DNA of 42,877 nt from Marinitoga sp. 38H-ov (lineage in GTDB: Bacteria; Thermotogota; Thermotogae; Petrotogales; Petrotogaceae): positions 1 through 42,877 of the forward strand of contig NZ_LNGH01000004.1 of assembly GCF_011057715.1 (NCBI RefSeq), in the 5' to 3' direction. The translations under genes were made by a program, and so were the position numbers. Shown here piece after piece: positions 26,660 to 35,061 of the stretch. Positions within the stretch are counted from its first letter, which is position 1; each line of letters begins with the position of its first letter. The notes beneath the pieces were generated by a model, which was given only the letters and a program-made list of their open reading frames with translations, was not told the DNA's origin and searched no databases.

Positions 26660-27733
26660 ATGAGTTTGCAACTAAAAAATATATATAAAATTTTTAAAAG
26701 TGAAAACACAGATACAGTAGCGGTAAAAGATTTTTCTTTAAATATTGAAAAAGGTAAATTAGTTACATTTTTAGGCCCTTCGGGTTGTGGGAAAACTACA
26801 ACGCTTAGAATGATAGCAGGATTTGAAACTCCAACAAATGGACAAATATTATTGGAAGGAAAAGATATTACTAATGATCCTCCTAATAAACGTGATATAT
26901 CTATGATGTTTCAAAGTTATGCATTATTTCCACATATGACTATTAAGGAAAATATAGAATTTGGATTGAAATTGAAAAAAATACCAAAAAATTTTATTGA
27001 AGAAAAGGTAAGAAAAATAATTAGTTTAACTGGATTAGAAGGAATGGAAAATAGAAGGCCAGATCAAATTTCTGGTGGGCAGCAACAAAGAGTTGCTTTA
27101 GCAAGAAGTTTGGTAATGGAACCTAAAGTGTTATTATTTGATGAACCTTTATCTAATTTAGATGCAAAATTGAGAGAATCTATGAGAACAGAAATTAGAA
27201 GAATTCAAAAAGAGTTAAATATAACAAGTGTTTATGTAACCCATGATCAAATAGAAGCAATGAGTATTTCAGATATTATTGTAGTAATGAATAAAGGTGA
27301 AATAATGCAAGTAGGAACACCATTTGAAATATATGCAAAACCACAGAATAAGTTTGTAGCAGATTTTATTGGTAGAGTTAATTTTATTGAAGGAAAAGTT
27401 GTAGAAATAAATGAAGAGAATATTACTATTTTTAATGAAGAACTAAATAGTAAATTTTATGGAAAAAGCAATATGGATATGAAATTGAATGATGAAGTTT
27501 TACTTGTAGTTAGGCCAGAATCTCTTGGATATAATGAAAAGAAAAATTGCATTTCTGGGATTATTGAAAAAACAGCATTTTTAGGATCTCATGTTGAATA
27601 TGAAGTGAGGTTAAATAATAATTATCTAATTAATGGAGTTATGTATAATCCTATAGAAAATAGAATACCTAATCAAGGTGAAAACATTAAATTGTATTTT
27701 AGTGAAAAAGCTTCTTGGATTATTAAAAAATAA
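26660..27733 (+). CDS. ABC importer ATPase (FbpC/PotA-like)
   Basis: A 357-residue nucleotide-binding subunit. Walker A is 'GPSGCGKTT' (39-47), the signature is 'SGGQQQRVALARS' (138-150), Walker B is 'VLLFDEPL' (157-164), and the switch His is in 'VYVTHDQIEA'. The C-terminal 110 residues form a TOBE-like regulatory extension, as in the MalK/PotA/FbpC group. An in-frame ATG at 26648 exists, but GGTGG lies five bases before ATG 26660, which I take as the start. Confidence 0.92.
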   Translation: MSLQLKNIYKIFKSENTDTVAVKDFSLNIEKGKLVTFLGPSGCGKTTTLRMIAGFETPTNGQILLEGKDITNDPPNKRDISMMFQSYALFPHMTIKENIEFGLKLKKIPKNFIEEKVRKIISLTGLEGMENRRPDQISGGQQQRVALARSLVMEPKVLLFDEPLSNLDAKLRESMRTEIRRIQKELNITSVYVTHDQIEAMSISDIIVVMNKGEIMQVGTPFEIYAKPQNKFVADFIGRVNFIEGKVVEINEENITIFNEELNSKFYGKSNMDMKLNDEVLLVVRPESLGYNEKKNCISGIIEKTAFLGSHVEYEVRLNNNYLINGVMYNPIENRIPNQGENIKLYFSEKASWIIKK

Positions 27734-27761
27734 GTTCATTTTATATTATGGGGGTGTAAGT

Positions 27762-28754
27762 ATGAAAAAGTTGGCATTTTTAGTAACATTGTTGTTGATA
27801 GGTATTTTTGCATTTTCAGCAGGTGAGGTTGTAAAGGCATATACAACATTAGAAGAACCACTTGCAAAAGAATTATTTGATAGATTTGAACAAGAAACAG
27901 GAATTAAAGTAGAATGGGTAAGATTATCAACAGGTGAAACAGTTGCTAGATTAGAAGCAGAAAGAGAAAATCCACAAGCTTCTATTTGGGTTGGAGGCGT
28001 TGGTTTAGGTCATGTTGAAGCAAAACAAAAAGGATTAACAACTCCATATAAATCACCTTTAGCAGCAAATACTCCTGCACAATTTAGAGATCCAGAAAAC
28101 TATTGGATTGGATTATATGTTGGCGTTTTAGCATTTGCAACAAATGAAGATAGAGCAAAAGAATTAGGTTTAGAAGCACCAAAAGGTTGGTTTGATATTA
28201 TTGATTCAAAATATGCAGGTTTAGTAAGAGTTGCAAATCCAAATACTTCAGGTACTGCATATAATGTTATCACAACAGTTCTTCACATGTTCCATGAAGA
28301 TGAAGAATTAACATTTACGTTCTTACATCAATTAGATGAAAGTATAGACCAATATACTAAATCAGGTTCTGCTGGTGGGAAACAAGCTGCTATAGGAGAA
28401 ATTCCTTTTGCTATAGGGTACGCACATGATATGTTCAAATTAATTGCAAATGGAGCACCTTTGAAAGTTACAGTTCCCATGGAAGGTACAGGATATGAAT
28501 TAGCCTCAATGTCATTAGTAAAAAATGGTCCAAATCCTGTTAATGCAAAAAAATTATACAATTGGATGTTACAAAGAGAAGCTCAAGAAATGATTTCAAA
28601 ATGGTTTGTATTACCTGTGTCAAAAATTGCTCCTAAAGATAAAGCACCATTAAATATTGAAGAATTAAGAATAGTTAATCAAGATTTCGTTTGGGATGCA
28701 GCTAATAGAGAAAGATTAGTTGAAAGATGGAATAAAGAAATAGGTGCAAGATAA
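27762..28754 (+). CDS. Second ABC importer periplasmic binding protein (paralogue)
   Basis: A 330-residue exported binding protein, clearly paralogous to the one at 23930. It has a signal peptide ('MKKLAFLVTLLLIGIFAFSA'), 'RLEAERENPQASIWVGGV', 'NPNTSGTAYNVIT', 'TKSGSAGGKQAAIGE' and a shared ending 'NRERLVERWNKEI'. Differences in the Gly/Ser-rich loop ('SGSAGG' versus 'SGTGPS') suggest a related but distinct ligand. GGGGGTG precedes ATG 27762; an upstream in-frame start lies within the ATPase gene and is unlikely. It opens the second importer set. A hairpin follows directly, as after the first binding protein. Confidence 0.88.
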   Translation: MKKLAFLVTLLLIGIFAFSAGEVVKAYTTLEEPLAKELFDRFEQETGIKVEWVRLSTGETVARLEAERENPQASIWVGGVGLGHVEAKQKGLTTPYKSPLAANTPAQFRDPENYWIGLYVGVLAFATNEDRAKELGLEAPKGWFDIIDSKYAGLVRVANPNTSGTAYNVITTVLHMFHEDEELTFTFLHQLDESIDQYTKSGSAGGKQAAIGEIPFAIGYAHDMFKLIANGAPLKVTVPMEGTGYELASMSLVKNGPNPVNAKKLYNWMLQREAQEMISKWFVLPVSKIAPKDKAPLNIEELRIVNQDFVWDAANRERLVERWNKEIGAR

Positions 28755-28760
28755 TTTTTT

Positions 28761-28780
28761 AGGCGGCTTTTAGCCGCCTT
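28761..28780 (+). terminator. Intercistronic hairpin after the second binding protein
   Basis: AGGCGGCT (28761-28768) pairs perfectly with AGCCGCCT (28772-28779) around a three-base loop. The following T tract is short, so it is a weak terminator or an RNA-stabilising stem between the binding protein and the permease. Confidence 0.65.
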
Positions 28781-28804
28781 AAATTAGAAACGGGAGTTGA
28801 AAAA

Positions 28805-31003
28805 ATGTTTACAAAAAAGAAAGTTATATATTTTTTTATATTATTATTATTAGTTTCTGTATTAGATTTTTGGATTTTTTCAAATATTAAAACTTCATAT
28901 AATGAAGTTTTAAATGAAAACCTTTTGAAGACAAGTCAGATAATTTCTAGATCTATTCCTAAAAGTAATTTTGATTATAATAAATGGATTAAAAAATATG
29001 AAAAAGAAAATGAAAATCTAAAAATAATATATATTAATGGACTTCCAGGTTTTTTTGAAACAACAGATTATTTTAATGAAGAAAATATATATAATTTTTT
29101 TAATAATAATCTAAAATCAAAAGATTTTCAAAAAGGTATTGAAAGTGCAGTATATAGTGAATTCTATTTTTCAAAAAGTGATTATATTATAAATAATTCT
29201 AAATATAGAATTATTTTTGCTCCTATATTAAGTGATGAATATGATGTTTTAGGTGTAGGGGTACTTTTCTTTAAAATGGATAAATATATGGAATTTTATA
29301 GAATAGTAAATATTTTTATGTATGCAGTAATAATAATATTTATATTACTATATGGAATTATAAACTTCTCTAGAGATCCAGTAATGAACTTTATAATTTT
29401 AGGTATTTTTGTAATAGTAGCTATTTTTACTGCTTATCCATTATTTGAAGCAGTAAGATTAACTTTTATAAAAAATGGAGAATTTTCATTGGATATATGG
29501 AAAAAAATATTAACAACTAAACAATATTTAAATGCATTTTGGGGAAGTATTAAACTAGGAATTTCAACCGCAACATTATCAACTTTAGTAGGATTTTTAT
29601 TTGCATTTGTTTTAGCAAGAACTGGAATCAAAGGAAAAAAAATTTTTAGTACCATGGCAACATTACCAGTTATTTCTCCTCCATTTTCATTAACTTTATC
29701 TATATTATTACTTTTTGGGAATAATGGTTTAATAACAAAAAAAATACTTGGACTAGAAAATTTTAGTATATATGGGTTGGGTGGTTTAACATTAGTACAA
29801 ACTATAGGGATGTTTCCAATAGCTTATTTAACTATGGTTGGTGTATTACATTCAATTGACTCCACTCTTGAGGATGCGTCTTTAGATTTAAATGCATCAA
29901 AATTAGAGACATTTTTAAAAGTAACATTACCTTTATCTATGCCAGGGATTTTAAGTGCATGGTTATTAGTATTTACTAATTCATTAGCAGACTTTGCTAA
30001 TCCATTGATATTGTCTGGGAATTACAGAGTGTTATCAGTTGAAGCTTATCTTGAAGTTACTGGAATGAATAGATTAGGTAATGGTGCGGCACTATCAATA
30101 TTATTATTATTGCCTACAATCACTGCTTTTTTAGTACAAAGATTTTGGGTTTCAAAAAAATCATTTGTGACAGTTACAGGAAAACCTTCTCCAAGAATTA
30201 CGGAATTAGTTTCTAAACCAGTTAAAACAATATTGGTTTCTTTAATAGTTTTGATTATTATATTTTTAATTTCATTATATGGAACAATTGTAGCTGGATG
30301 TTTTGTAAGAAATTGGGGTATTGATTATACATTTACTTTAGAAAATATAACTGAAGCACTTCAAAGAGGTAAAGATGCAATAATGGATACTGTAACATTA
30401 GCATCTGCAGCTACTCCTATTGCTGGAATATTAGCTATGATGACAGCATTAATATTGGTTAGAAAGAAATTTAGCGGGAAAAGATTATTTGAAATATTAA
30501 TAATGGCACCATTTGCAATACCAGGTACTTTAATAGGTATTAGTTATATTTTAGCTTTTAATAAAGCTCCATTAATTTTAGTAGGTACGGGGGCTATTAT
30601 TGTAATAAACTATATTATTAGAGAATTACCAGTTGGTGTTGAAGGAGGGGTTGCAGCTTTAAGACAAATAGATCCTTCCATAGAAGAAGCAGCACAAGAT
30701 TTAGGTGCTGATGCTCCAACGGTATTTAAAACTATTGTATTACCTTTATTAAGACCAGCTTTTATATCTAGTTTATCCTATACTTTTGTTAGATCAATGA
30801 CTGCTGTTAGTGCTGTTATTTTCCTTATATCAGCAAAATGGTATCATATAACAGTTTTAATATATAATTTCTCTGAAAATTTAAGATTTGGCTTAGCAAG
30901 TGTATTAGCTACTACTTTAATAATAATTGTGTTAGCTGCTTTTGGATTAATGAGATTATTAGTTAAAGAAAGTGAAACATTAGAAAAATCAGTTTCTCAA
31001 TGA
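28805..31003 (+). CDS. ABC importer permease with N-terminal extracytoplasmic sensor-like domain
   Basis: A 732-residue membrane protein. Residues about 194-732 are a fused double permease with EAA loops 'TLEDASLDLNASKLETF' and 'SIEEAAQDLGADAPTVF', like the one at 24954. Unlike it, about 190 residues are added in front: TM about 7-26, an extracytoplasmic segment about 27-165, and TM about 166-187. The segment ends 'YRIIFAPILSDEYDVLGVGV', which resembles the end of a cache/CHASE-like sensor domain of chemoreceptors and kinases. Such a domain on a permease is unusual. It could dock the binding protein, or sense ligand and gate the transporter. The start has GGGAGTTG ahead of it. The stop overlaps an in-frame ATG of the ATPase gene. 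Confidence 0.88.
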   Translation: MFTKKKVIYFFILLLLVSVLDFWIFSNIKTSYNEVLNENLLKTSQIISRSIPKSNFDYNKWIKKYEKENENLKIIYINGLPGFFETTDYFNEENIYNFFNNNLKSKDFQKGIESAVYSEFYFSKSDYIINNSKYRIIFAPILSDEYDVLGVGVLFFKMDKYMEFYRIVNIFMYAVIIIFILLYGIINFSRDPVMNFIILGIFVIVAIFTAYPLFEAVRLTFIKNGEFSLDIWKKILTTKQYLNAFWGSIKLGISTATLSTLVGFLFAFVLARTGIKGKKIFSTMATLPVISPPFSLTLSILLLFGNNGLITKKILGLENFSIYGLGGLTLVQTIGMFPIAYLTMVGVLHSIDSTLEDASLDLNASKLETFLKVTLPLSMPGILSAWLLVFTNSLADFANPLILSGNYRVLSVEAYLEVTGMNRLGNGAALSILLLLPTITAFLVQRFWVSKKSFVTVTGKPSPRITELVSKPVKTILVSLIVLIIIFLISLYGTIVAGCFVRNWGIDYTFTLENITEALQRGKDAIMDTVTLASAATPIAGILAMMTALILVRKKFSGKRLFEILIMAPFAIPGTLIGISYILAFNKAPLILVGTGAIIVINYIIRELPVGVEGGVAALRQIDPSIEEAAQDLGADAPTVFKTIVLPLLRPAFISSLSYTFVRSMTAVSAVIFLISAKWYHITVLIYNFSENLRFGLASVLATTLIIIVLAAFGLMRLLVKESETLEKSVSQ

Positions 31004-31014
31004 GAGGTGGAATT

Positions 31015-32112
31015 ATGACAAAAAAACAAGTATCTTTAAGATTAGAAAATGTTACTAAGATATTTTATGACAAAAAATATAATACAGAAGTAATTGCAGT
31101 AAATAATTCTAATTTTGAAATAAAGCCAGGAGAATTAATTACATTATTAGGTCCATCAGGATGTGGAAAAACTACAACTTTAAGAATGGTAGCAGGATTT
31201 GAATTACCAACTAAAGGTAAAATATATATTGGAAATGATGATATAACTTATCTTCCTCCTAACAAAAGAGATACAGCAACTGTTTTTCAAAGTTATGGAC
31301 TATTTCCACATATGACGGTGTTTGATAATGTGGCCTATGGATTGAAATTAAGAAAAATATCTAAAGAAGAAATAGGAAAAAAAGTCTTAAACACTTTAGA
31401 AATGGTAGGGTTGAAAGATTTAGCAAATAGAGCTCCTTCAAGGTTGTCTGGGGGACAGCAACAAAGAGTTGCATTAGCTAGATCTATAATAGTAGAACCA
31501 TCAATATTATTGCTAGATGAACCATTATCTAATTTGGATGCATTATTGAGAGAGCAAATGAGAATAGAAATAAGAAGAATTCAAAAATCTTTAGGTATAA
31601 CTGCCATTTATGTTACTCATGATAGGGTTGAAGCAATGAGTTTATCAGATAGAATAATAGTTATGAAAGATGGGAAAATTGTTCAAATAGGCACCCCTAA
31701 CGATATTTATGAAAATCCTAATTCAAAATTTGTAGCTGGTTTTGTTGGGAAAGTTGCATTTTTTGATGTCGAGGTTAAAGATATTTTGGAAGATAAATGT
31801 ATAGCTGTTTTTAGAGGTAAAATATTAGAAATACCTAAATTTGAATCAAATATAGAAATAGGAAAAGGAAATGTTTTAATGGCAAGACCGGAATCATTGG
31901 TATTAAAAGATTCTAAAGAAGGATTAATAAATGGAAGAGTTAAAATAAATGTATATTTAGGAAATTCAGTAGAATCATTTATTGAAACTGAATTTGGTGA
32001 AATAATGGTTCAAATAGATAATCCTAGTTTAAAAAAAGTTTTTGATGAAGGTCAAGAAGTATCAATTGATATTGTTCCGGAATTATGCAAGATTTTAAAA
32101 AACGAGGAATAA
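31015..32112 (+). CDS. Second ABC importer ATPase
   Basis: A 365-residue ATPase paralogous to the one at 26660. Walker A is 'GPSGCGKTT' (46-54), the signature 'LSGGQQQRVALARS', Walker B 'ILLLDEPLSNLD', and the switch histidine lies in 'IYVTHDRVEAM'. A TOBE-like C-terminal extension is present. ATG 31000 overlaps the permease stop (ATGA) and would add five residues. AGAGGTGG before ATG 31015 makes the latter the better start. It ends the 9-kb importer operon, followed by a clear terminator. Confidence 0.92.
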   Translation: MTKKQVSLRLENVTKIFYDKKYNTEVIAVNNSNFEIKPGELITLLGPSGCGKTTTLRMVAGFELPTKGKIYIGNDDITYLPPNKRDTATVFQSYGLFPHMTVFDNVAYGLKLRKISKEEIGKKVLNTLEMVGLKDLANRAPSRLSGGQQQRVALARSIIVEPSILLLDEPLSNLDALLREQMRIEIRRIQKSLGITAIYVTHDRVEAMSLSDRIIVMKDGKIVQIGTPNDIYENPNSKFVAGFVGKVAFFDVEVKDILEDKCIAVFRGKILEIPKFESNIEIGKGNVLMARPESLVLKDSKEGLINGRVKINVYLGNSVESFIETEFGEIMVQIDNPSLKKVFDEGQEVSIDIVPELCKILKNEE

Positions 32113-32122
32113 TTTTTTACAC

Positions 32123-32151
32123 ATGGGTATTAGATTCTAATACCCATTTTT
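32123..32151 (+). terminator. Rho-independent terminator of the importer operon
   Basis: ATGGGTATTA (32123-32132) pairs perfectly with TAATACCCAT (32138-32147), followed by a T-rich tract. It lies between the converging ATPase gene and the small gene at 32155-32451. Confidence 0.85.
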
Positions 32152-32154
32152 ATT

Positions 32155-32451
32155 TTAATACCTTATTGAAAATTTTCTTTTATTATAATATATCTTGTAT
32201 GAAATAAGCTTATAATAATCAAAAAATTTTATAGCTACACCCTCTATTGTTATTTTATTTTTTATATTTAAATTCCCAGTATGTCTTATATTTATCATGG
32301 TTTTATAAATGTTATTACAATCATCTTTTACATATACATATTTCATATATTTAGAATTATTTATATCTTCTATTTTCTCAATTGATCCTGTAATAACTTC
32401 AAGTTTTTTATTGTACTTACTTAAAGTTATATTGTTTTCTAAATTATTCAT
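32155..32451 (-). CDS. Small hypothetical protein
   Basis: A 98-residue protein that I do not recognise. The sequence alternates short strands ('KLEVITGSIEKIEDI', 'YMKYVYVKDDCNNIYKTMI', 'KNKITIEGVAIKFFDYYKLI'), giving a pattern compatible with a small beta-barrel of the OB type. It has no signal peptide. A perfect GGAGGTGG lies before the ATG, so translation is credible. It diverges from the 4Fe-4S gene, and the shared 160-base upstream region holds an 11-bp repeat array and a CRP/FNR-like site. Confidence 0.6.
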   Translation of the reverse strand: MNNLENNITLSKYNKKLEVITGSIEKIEDINNSKYMKYVYVKDDCNNIYKTMINIRHTGNLNIKNKITIEGVAIKFFDYYKLISYKIYYNKRKFSIRY

Positions 32452-32498
32452 ATATCCACCTCCATGTATTATTTCTAACTTAATAATAATAAACTTAT

Positions 32499-32542
32499 CT
32501 TAAAAATTCCTTAGAATTAACTTAAAATATACTTAGAAATAG
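32499..32542. promoter_or_regulatory. Four 11-bp phased CTTARAA direct repeats
   Basis: CTTAAAA, CTTAGAA, CTTAAAA and CTTAGAA begin at 32499, 32510, 32521 and 32532, each exactly 11 bp apart. In TTARAA form with five-base spacers they resemble the PhoP-type boxes of Gram-positive bacteria. An OmpR-class regulator is the likely binder; which one is unknown. A two-copy version lies at 6312-6333. Confidence 0.5.
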
Positions 32543-32544
32543 TG

Positions 32545-32587
32545 TGTGATTTTAGTCACGTATTTATATTATTTATTTTAGTATAAT
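32545..32587 (+). promoter_or_regulatory. CRP/FNR-family-like site and promoter of the 4Fe-4S gene
   Basis: TGTGA-TTTTAG-TCACG (32545-32560) matches the CRP/FNR/HcpR half-site spacing. TATAAT at 32582-32587 predicts a start near 32594, which puts the palindrome centre at about -41.5, the classic class II activator position. HcpR, a nitrosative-stress regulator of anaerobes, uses a site of this type; naming it here is inference. Confidence 0.5.
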
Positions 32588-32612
32588 ATTATAGAATTAG
32601 TATAATAAAAAG

Positions 32613-33261
32613 GTGGTATTTATTATAAAGAAAAAGACGACTGTAAAAACTATTTTTATGTACATATCTGATATATTATTTTTTATATTGTTTTTTATAC
32701 TATTAAAAAATCATAGTTTAATAAAATGGATATTTGTATTTATCACTGTACTTTTACTTTCTCCTTTAATAGGAAGATTTTATTGTGGATGGATATGTCC
32801 AATTAATACAGTATTTAAACCTATAAACTTTATATATAATAAAATTAATATAAAAAGAATTAAAATTCCAAAATTTCTGGAATCTAATATACTCAGATAT
32901 ATACTTCTTTTTGCTTTTATAGCTTTATTTATTACAACTAAAATATTAAAGATAAAATTGAATATTTTATTATATGTTATTGGCATTGCAACAATAATAA
33001 CATTATTTTTTGAAGAGACGTTTTGGCATAAGAAATTATGTCCATATAGAACATTGCTAAATATATGTGAAAAAGGTTCTCCAATAAAATTAAAAATAGA
33101 CAAATGCATTGGTTGTGGATTATGTCAAGAAGTTTGCCCTAATAATACTATTATTACATTAAGTAATAAAAAAAAGAAAAATTATTAATGAAGAATGCTT
33201 AATGTGTTTTGAATGCCAAAGAGTCTGTCCAGTAAATGCTATTTCATTAAAAAATAAATAA
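32613..33261 (+). pseudogene. NapH-like 4Fe-4S membrane protein, frameshifted near its end
   Basis: A membrane redox protein with hydrophobic helices, a 'FYCGWICPIN' motif, 'KKLCPYRTLLNIC' and a ferredoxin motif 'CIGCGLCQEVCP', the layout of NapH/CcoG-type electron-transfer proteins. The first frame stops at 33188 ('SNKKKKNY'). In the +1 frame 'IINEECLMCFECQRVCPVNA' continues a second complete 4Fe-4S motif and stops at 33259-33261. The two join if one A is removed from the run of eight A residues (33168-33175) or the five A residues after it. The start is odd: GTG 32613 overlaps the AGGTGG itself, while a well-spaced ATT/ATA codon lies at 32622-32627. It could be real decay, a sequencing error, or expression through slippage on the A run. 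Confidence 0.75.
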
Positions 33262-33291
33262 TTAATAATAATAACAATTAATAATAATAAC
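33260..33291. repeat. Perfect 16-bp tandem duplication
   Basis: The word AATTAATAATAATAAC occurs twice in direct tandem (33260-33275 and 33276-33291), between the 4Fe-4S stop and the terminator stem. It looks like a recent slippage product. Confidence 0.85.
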
Positions 33292-33321
33292 GCCTTGCTT
33301 TTTTAGCAAGGCGTTATTATT
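33283..33321. terminator. Bidirectional terminator between the 4Fe-4S and flavodiiron genes
   Basis: A perfect 16-base stem (33283-33298 with 33306-33321) contains CGCCTTGC/GCAAGGCG at its core. T-rich sequence follows on both strands. It serves the two converging genes, and the stem overlaps the flavodiiron stop codon. Confidence 0.85.
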
Positions 33322-34513
33322 AATTTTCTTTAACTCTTTTTGCCATTTCTTTAGCTAATTGTCTCAATTTTTCATAGTGTTCTTCATGAGCAGAGAATTG
33401 TACTTCAACAGGGTCACAAACCATTTCCCAATTATTTTTCTTAATATAGTCTACAATTCCTTTTACTCCGCCACCGCTCCAACCATATGTTCCAAATACT
33501 CCAAATACTCTATTTTTAATACCTTTGTGTTCTAAATTTATAATTAAATTTTCCATTCTTGGGAAAATTCCATTATTATAAGTATTTGTACCTAATAAAA
33601 CACCTTTAAATCTCCAAATTTCATTGATAATAAACGATTCGTGTACTTCAGAAGAATTCATTATTCTTATATTTTTAATACCTTCATCTGCTAAACATCT
33701 TGCTATAAAGTCGGCCATCTTTTCTGTGTTTCCATACATAGAACCATATGCAATAACTACTCCTTCTTCTGTTTCATATTTGCTCCATTTATCATATAAT
33801 GAAATAATTCTACCAGGATTTGTTCTCCATACAGGTCCATGTGTTGAAGCAATAATATTTATTTCTAATCCAGATAATTTTGCCATAGCTCTTTGTACCA
33901 TTGGTCCAAATTTACCAACAATATTAGAATAATATCTTCTTATTTCATTTTCATAGTATTCAATATCAACTTCGTCATCAAAAACTCCACCATCTAAAGT
34001 TCCAAATCCGCCAAAAGCATCTCCTGCAAATAATATCTTTTCAGTTTCATCATATGTCATCATTGTTTCTGGCCAATGCACCATAGGTGTTAAATAGAAT
34101 TTTAATTTGTGTTTCCCTAAATCTAATTCATCACCATCTTTTACTTCATATAAGTTTGTATCAATTCCATATAAAGCATATAAAAATTCAAAAGTTTTTT
34201 TATTTCCTACTATTTTTATTTCTGGATATGCTCTTAAAATTTCAGCTATTGATCCAGAATGATCTGGTTCCATATGATTAATAACTAAGTAATCTAATTT
34301 TTTACCTTCTAAAATTTTATCTATTTTATCTAAAAATATGTGTGTTTTTGTAGTTTTTACTGTGTCAAATAATACAGTTTTTTCATCTTTAATAATATAT
34401 GAGTTATAAGAAACTCCTTTAGGTAAAGGCCACATATTTTCAAATAAATGAGTATCCCTGTCATTAACCCCTACATAATATACTGAATCTGTAATGTTTA
34501 AAATATTGTCCAT
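33320..34513 (-). CDS. Flavodiiron protein (FprA-type O2/NO reductase)
   Basis: A 397-residue cytoplasmic enzyme reducing O2 to water, or NO to N2O, in anaerobes. The N-terminal metallo-beta-lactamase-like domain carries the diiron ligands: 'NHMEPDHSGS' (His80, Glu82, Asp84), a further His in 'TPMVHWPETM', Asp in 'FAGDAFGGFG' and His in 'STHGPVW'. The C-terminal flavodoxin domain starts 'VVIAYGSMYGNTEKMADF' (FMN phosphate loop) and has 'GTYGWSGGGVKGI'. There is no fused rubredoxin. I chose ATG 34513 because AGGAGGGAT precedes it; an in-frame ATG at 34543 lacks a ribosome-binding site. It faces a 4Fe-4S membrane protein under a CRP/FNR-like site, suggesting a joint stress role. Confidence 0.95.
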   Translation of the reverse strand: MDNILNITDSVYYVGVNDRDTHLFENMWPLPKGVSYNSYIIKDEKTVLFDTVKTTKTHIFLDKIDKILEGKKLDYLVINHMEPDHSGSIAEILRAYPEIKIVGNKKTFEFLYALYGIDTNLYEVKDGDELDLGKHKLKFYLTPMVHWPETMMTYDETEKILFAGDAFGGFGTLDGGVFDDEVDIEYYENEIRRYYSNIVGKFGPMVQRAMAKLSGLEINIIASTHGPVWRTNPGRIISLYDKWSKYETEEGVVIAYGSMYGNTEKMADFIARCLADEGIKNIRIMNSSEVHESFIINEIWRFKGVLLGTNTYNNGIFPRMENLIINLEHKGIKNRVFGVFGTYGWSGGGVKGIVDYIKKNNWEMVCDPVEVQFSAHEEHYEKLRQLAKEMAKRVKEN

Positions 34514-34641
34514 AATATCCCTCCTAATTTGTATTAATTTCAAATTTAATATAATTATACCATATAATGTGAAAAAAAGAATAAAAATAAAGTTAAAATC
34601 CTTTAATTTTATTATACCATGATATAATTAATTGAGGTGAG

Positions 34642-35061
34642 ATGATGAAAATAGAAGCTAAAAATATTAATGAATTTATTGAAAAATGTGGCGATAGAAA
34701 AGATGATATTATCTTTTTAGATAATTATATAATGAGTGTTTTACCAAAAATAAAAAGATATTTATATGTATCAAGCAGTATAAACATGTTAGCATATGGA
34801 GAAGTTCCATATAAAACTAAAGGTTATGATGGAATGTTTCCATTAATAGGGCTAACTCCACAAAAAAATAATATAAGCCTATATATTACAGTTTGGAGAG
34901 AAGGAAAAACAATACCTGAATTATATGGGAAGAAAATTGGAAAGGTTAATATAGGAAAAAGTTGTGTAAGATTTAAAAAAGCAAATAATTTAGATTTAGA
35001 TATTTTAAAAATAGCATTATTAGAAGCTGTCGAATGGTCTAAGGAGCAAAAAAATGAATGA
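34642..35061 (+). CDS. DUF1801 (YdhG-like) protein
   Basis: A 139-residue soluble protein of the DUF1801 fold. Typical features are 'NMLAYGEVPYKTKGYDGMFP', 'LIGLTPQKNNISLYITVW', 'KIGKVNIGKSCVRFKKANNL' and a C-terminal helix 'LKIALLEAVEW'. The family's function is not known. There are two adjacent ATG codons at 34642 and 34645 after GAGGTGAG; either may be used. It overlaps the start of a broken methyltransferase gene by eight bases, so the two once formed a unit. Confidence 0.85.
   Translation: MMKIEAKNINEFIEKCGDRKDDIIFLDNYIMSVLPKIKRYLYVSSSINMLAYGEVPYKTKGYDGMFPLIGLTPQKNNISLYITVWREGKTIPELYGKKIGKVNIGKSCVRFKKANNLDLDILKIALLEAVEWSKEQKNE

Noticed and set aside
32780-33109. A 109-codon frame antisense to the 4Fe-4S protein.
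   Set aside because: The plus strand carries clear Cys motifs and membrane helices; the antisense frame has none and lacks a ribosome-binding site.
33168-33182. A dnaX-like slippery heptamer (A AAA AAG) giving programmed -1 frameshifting in the 4Fe-4S gene.
   Set aside because: The heptamer is in the right phase, but a -1 shift leads to a stop within nine codons. The second ferredoxin motif needs a +1 shift, so only slippage on the A run or loss of one A explains it.
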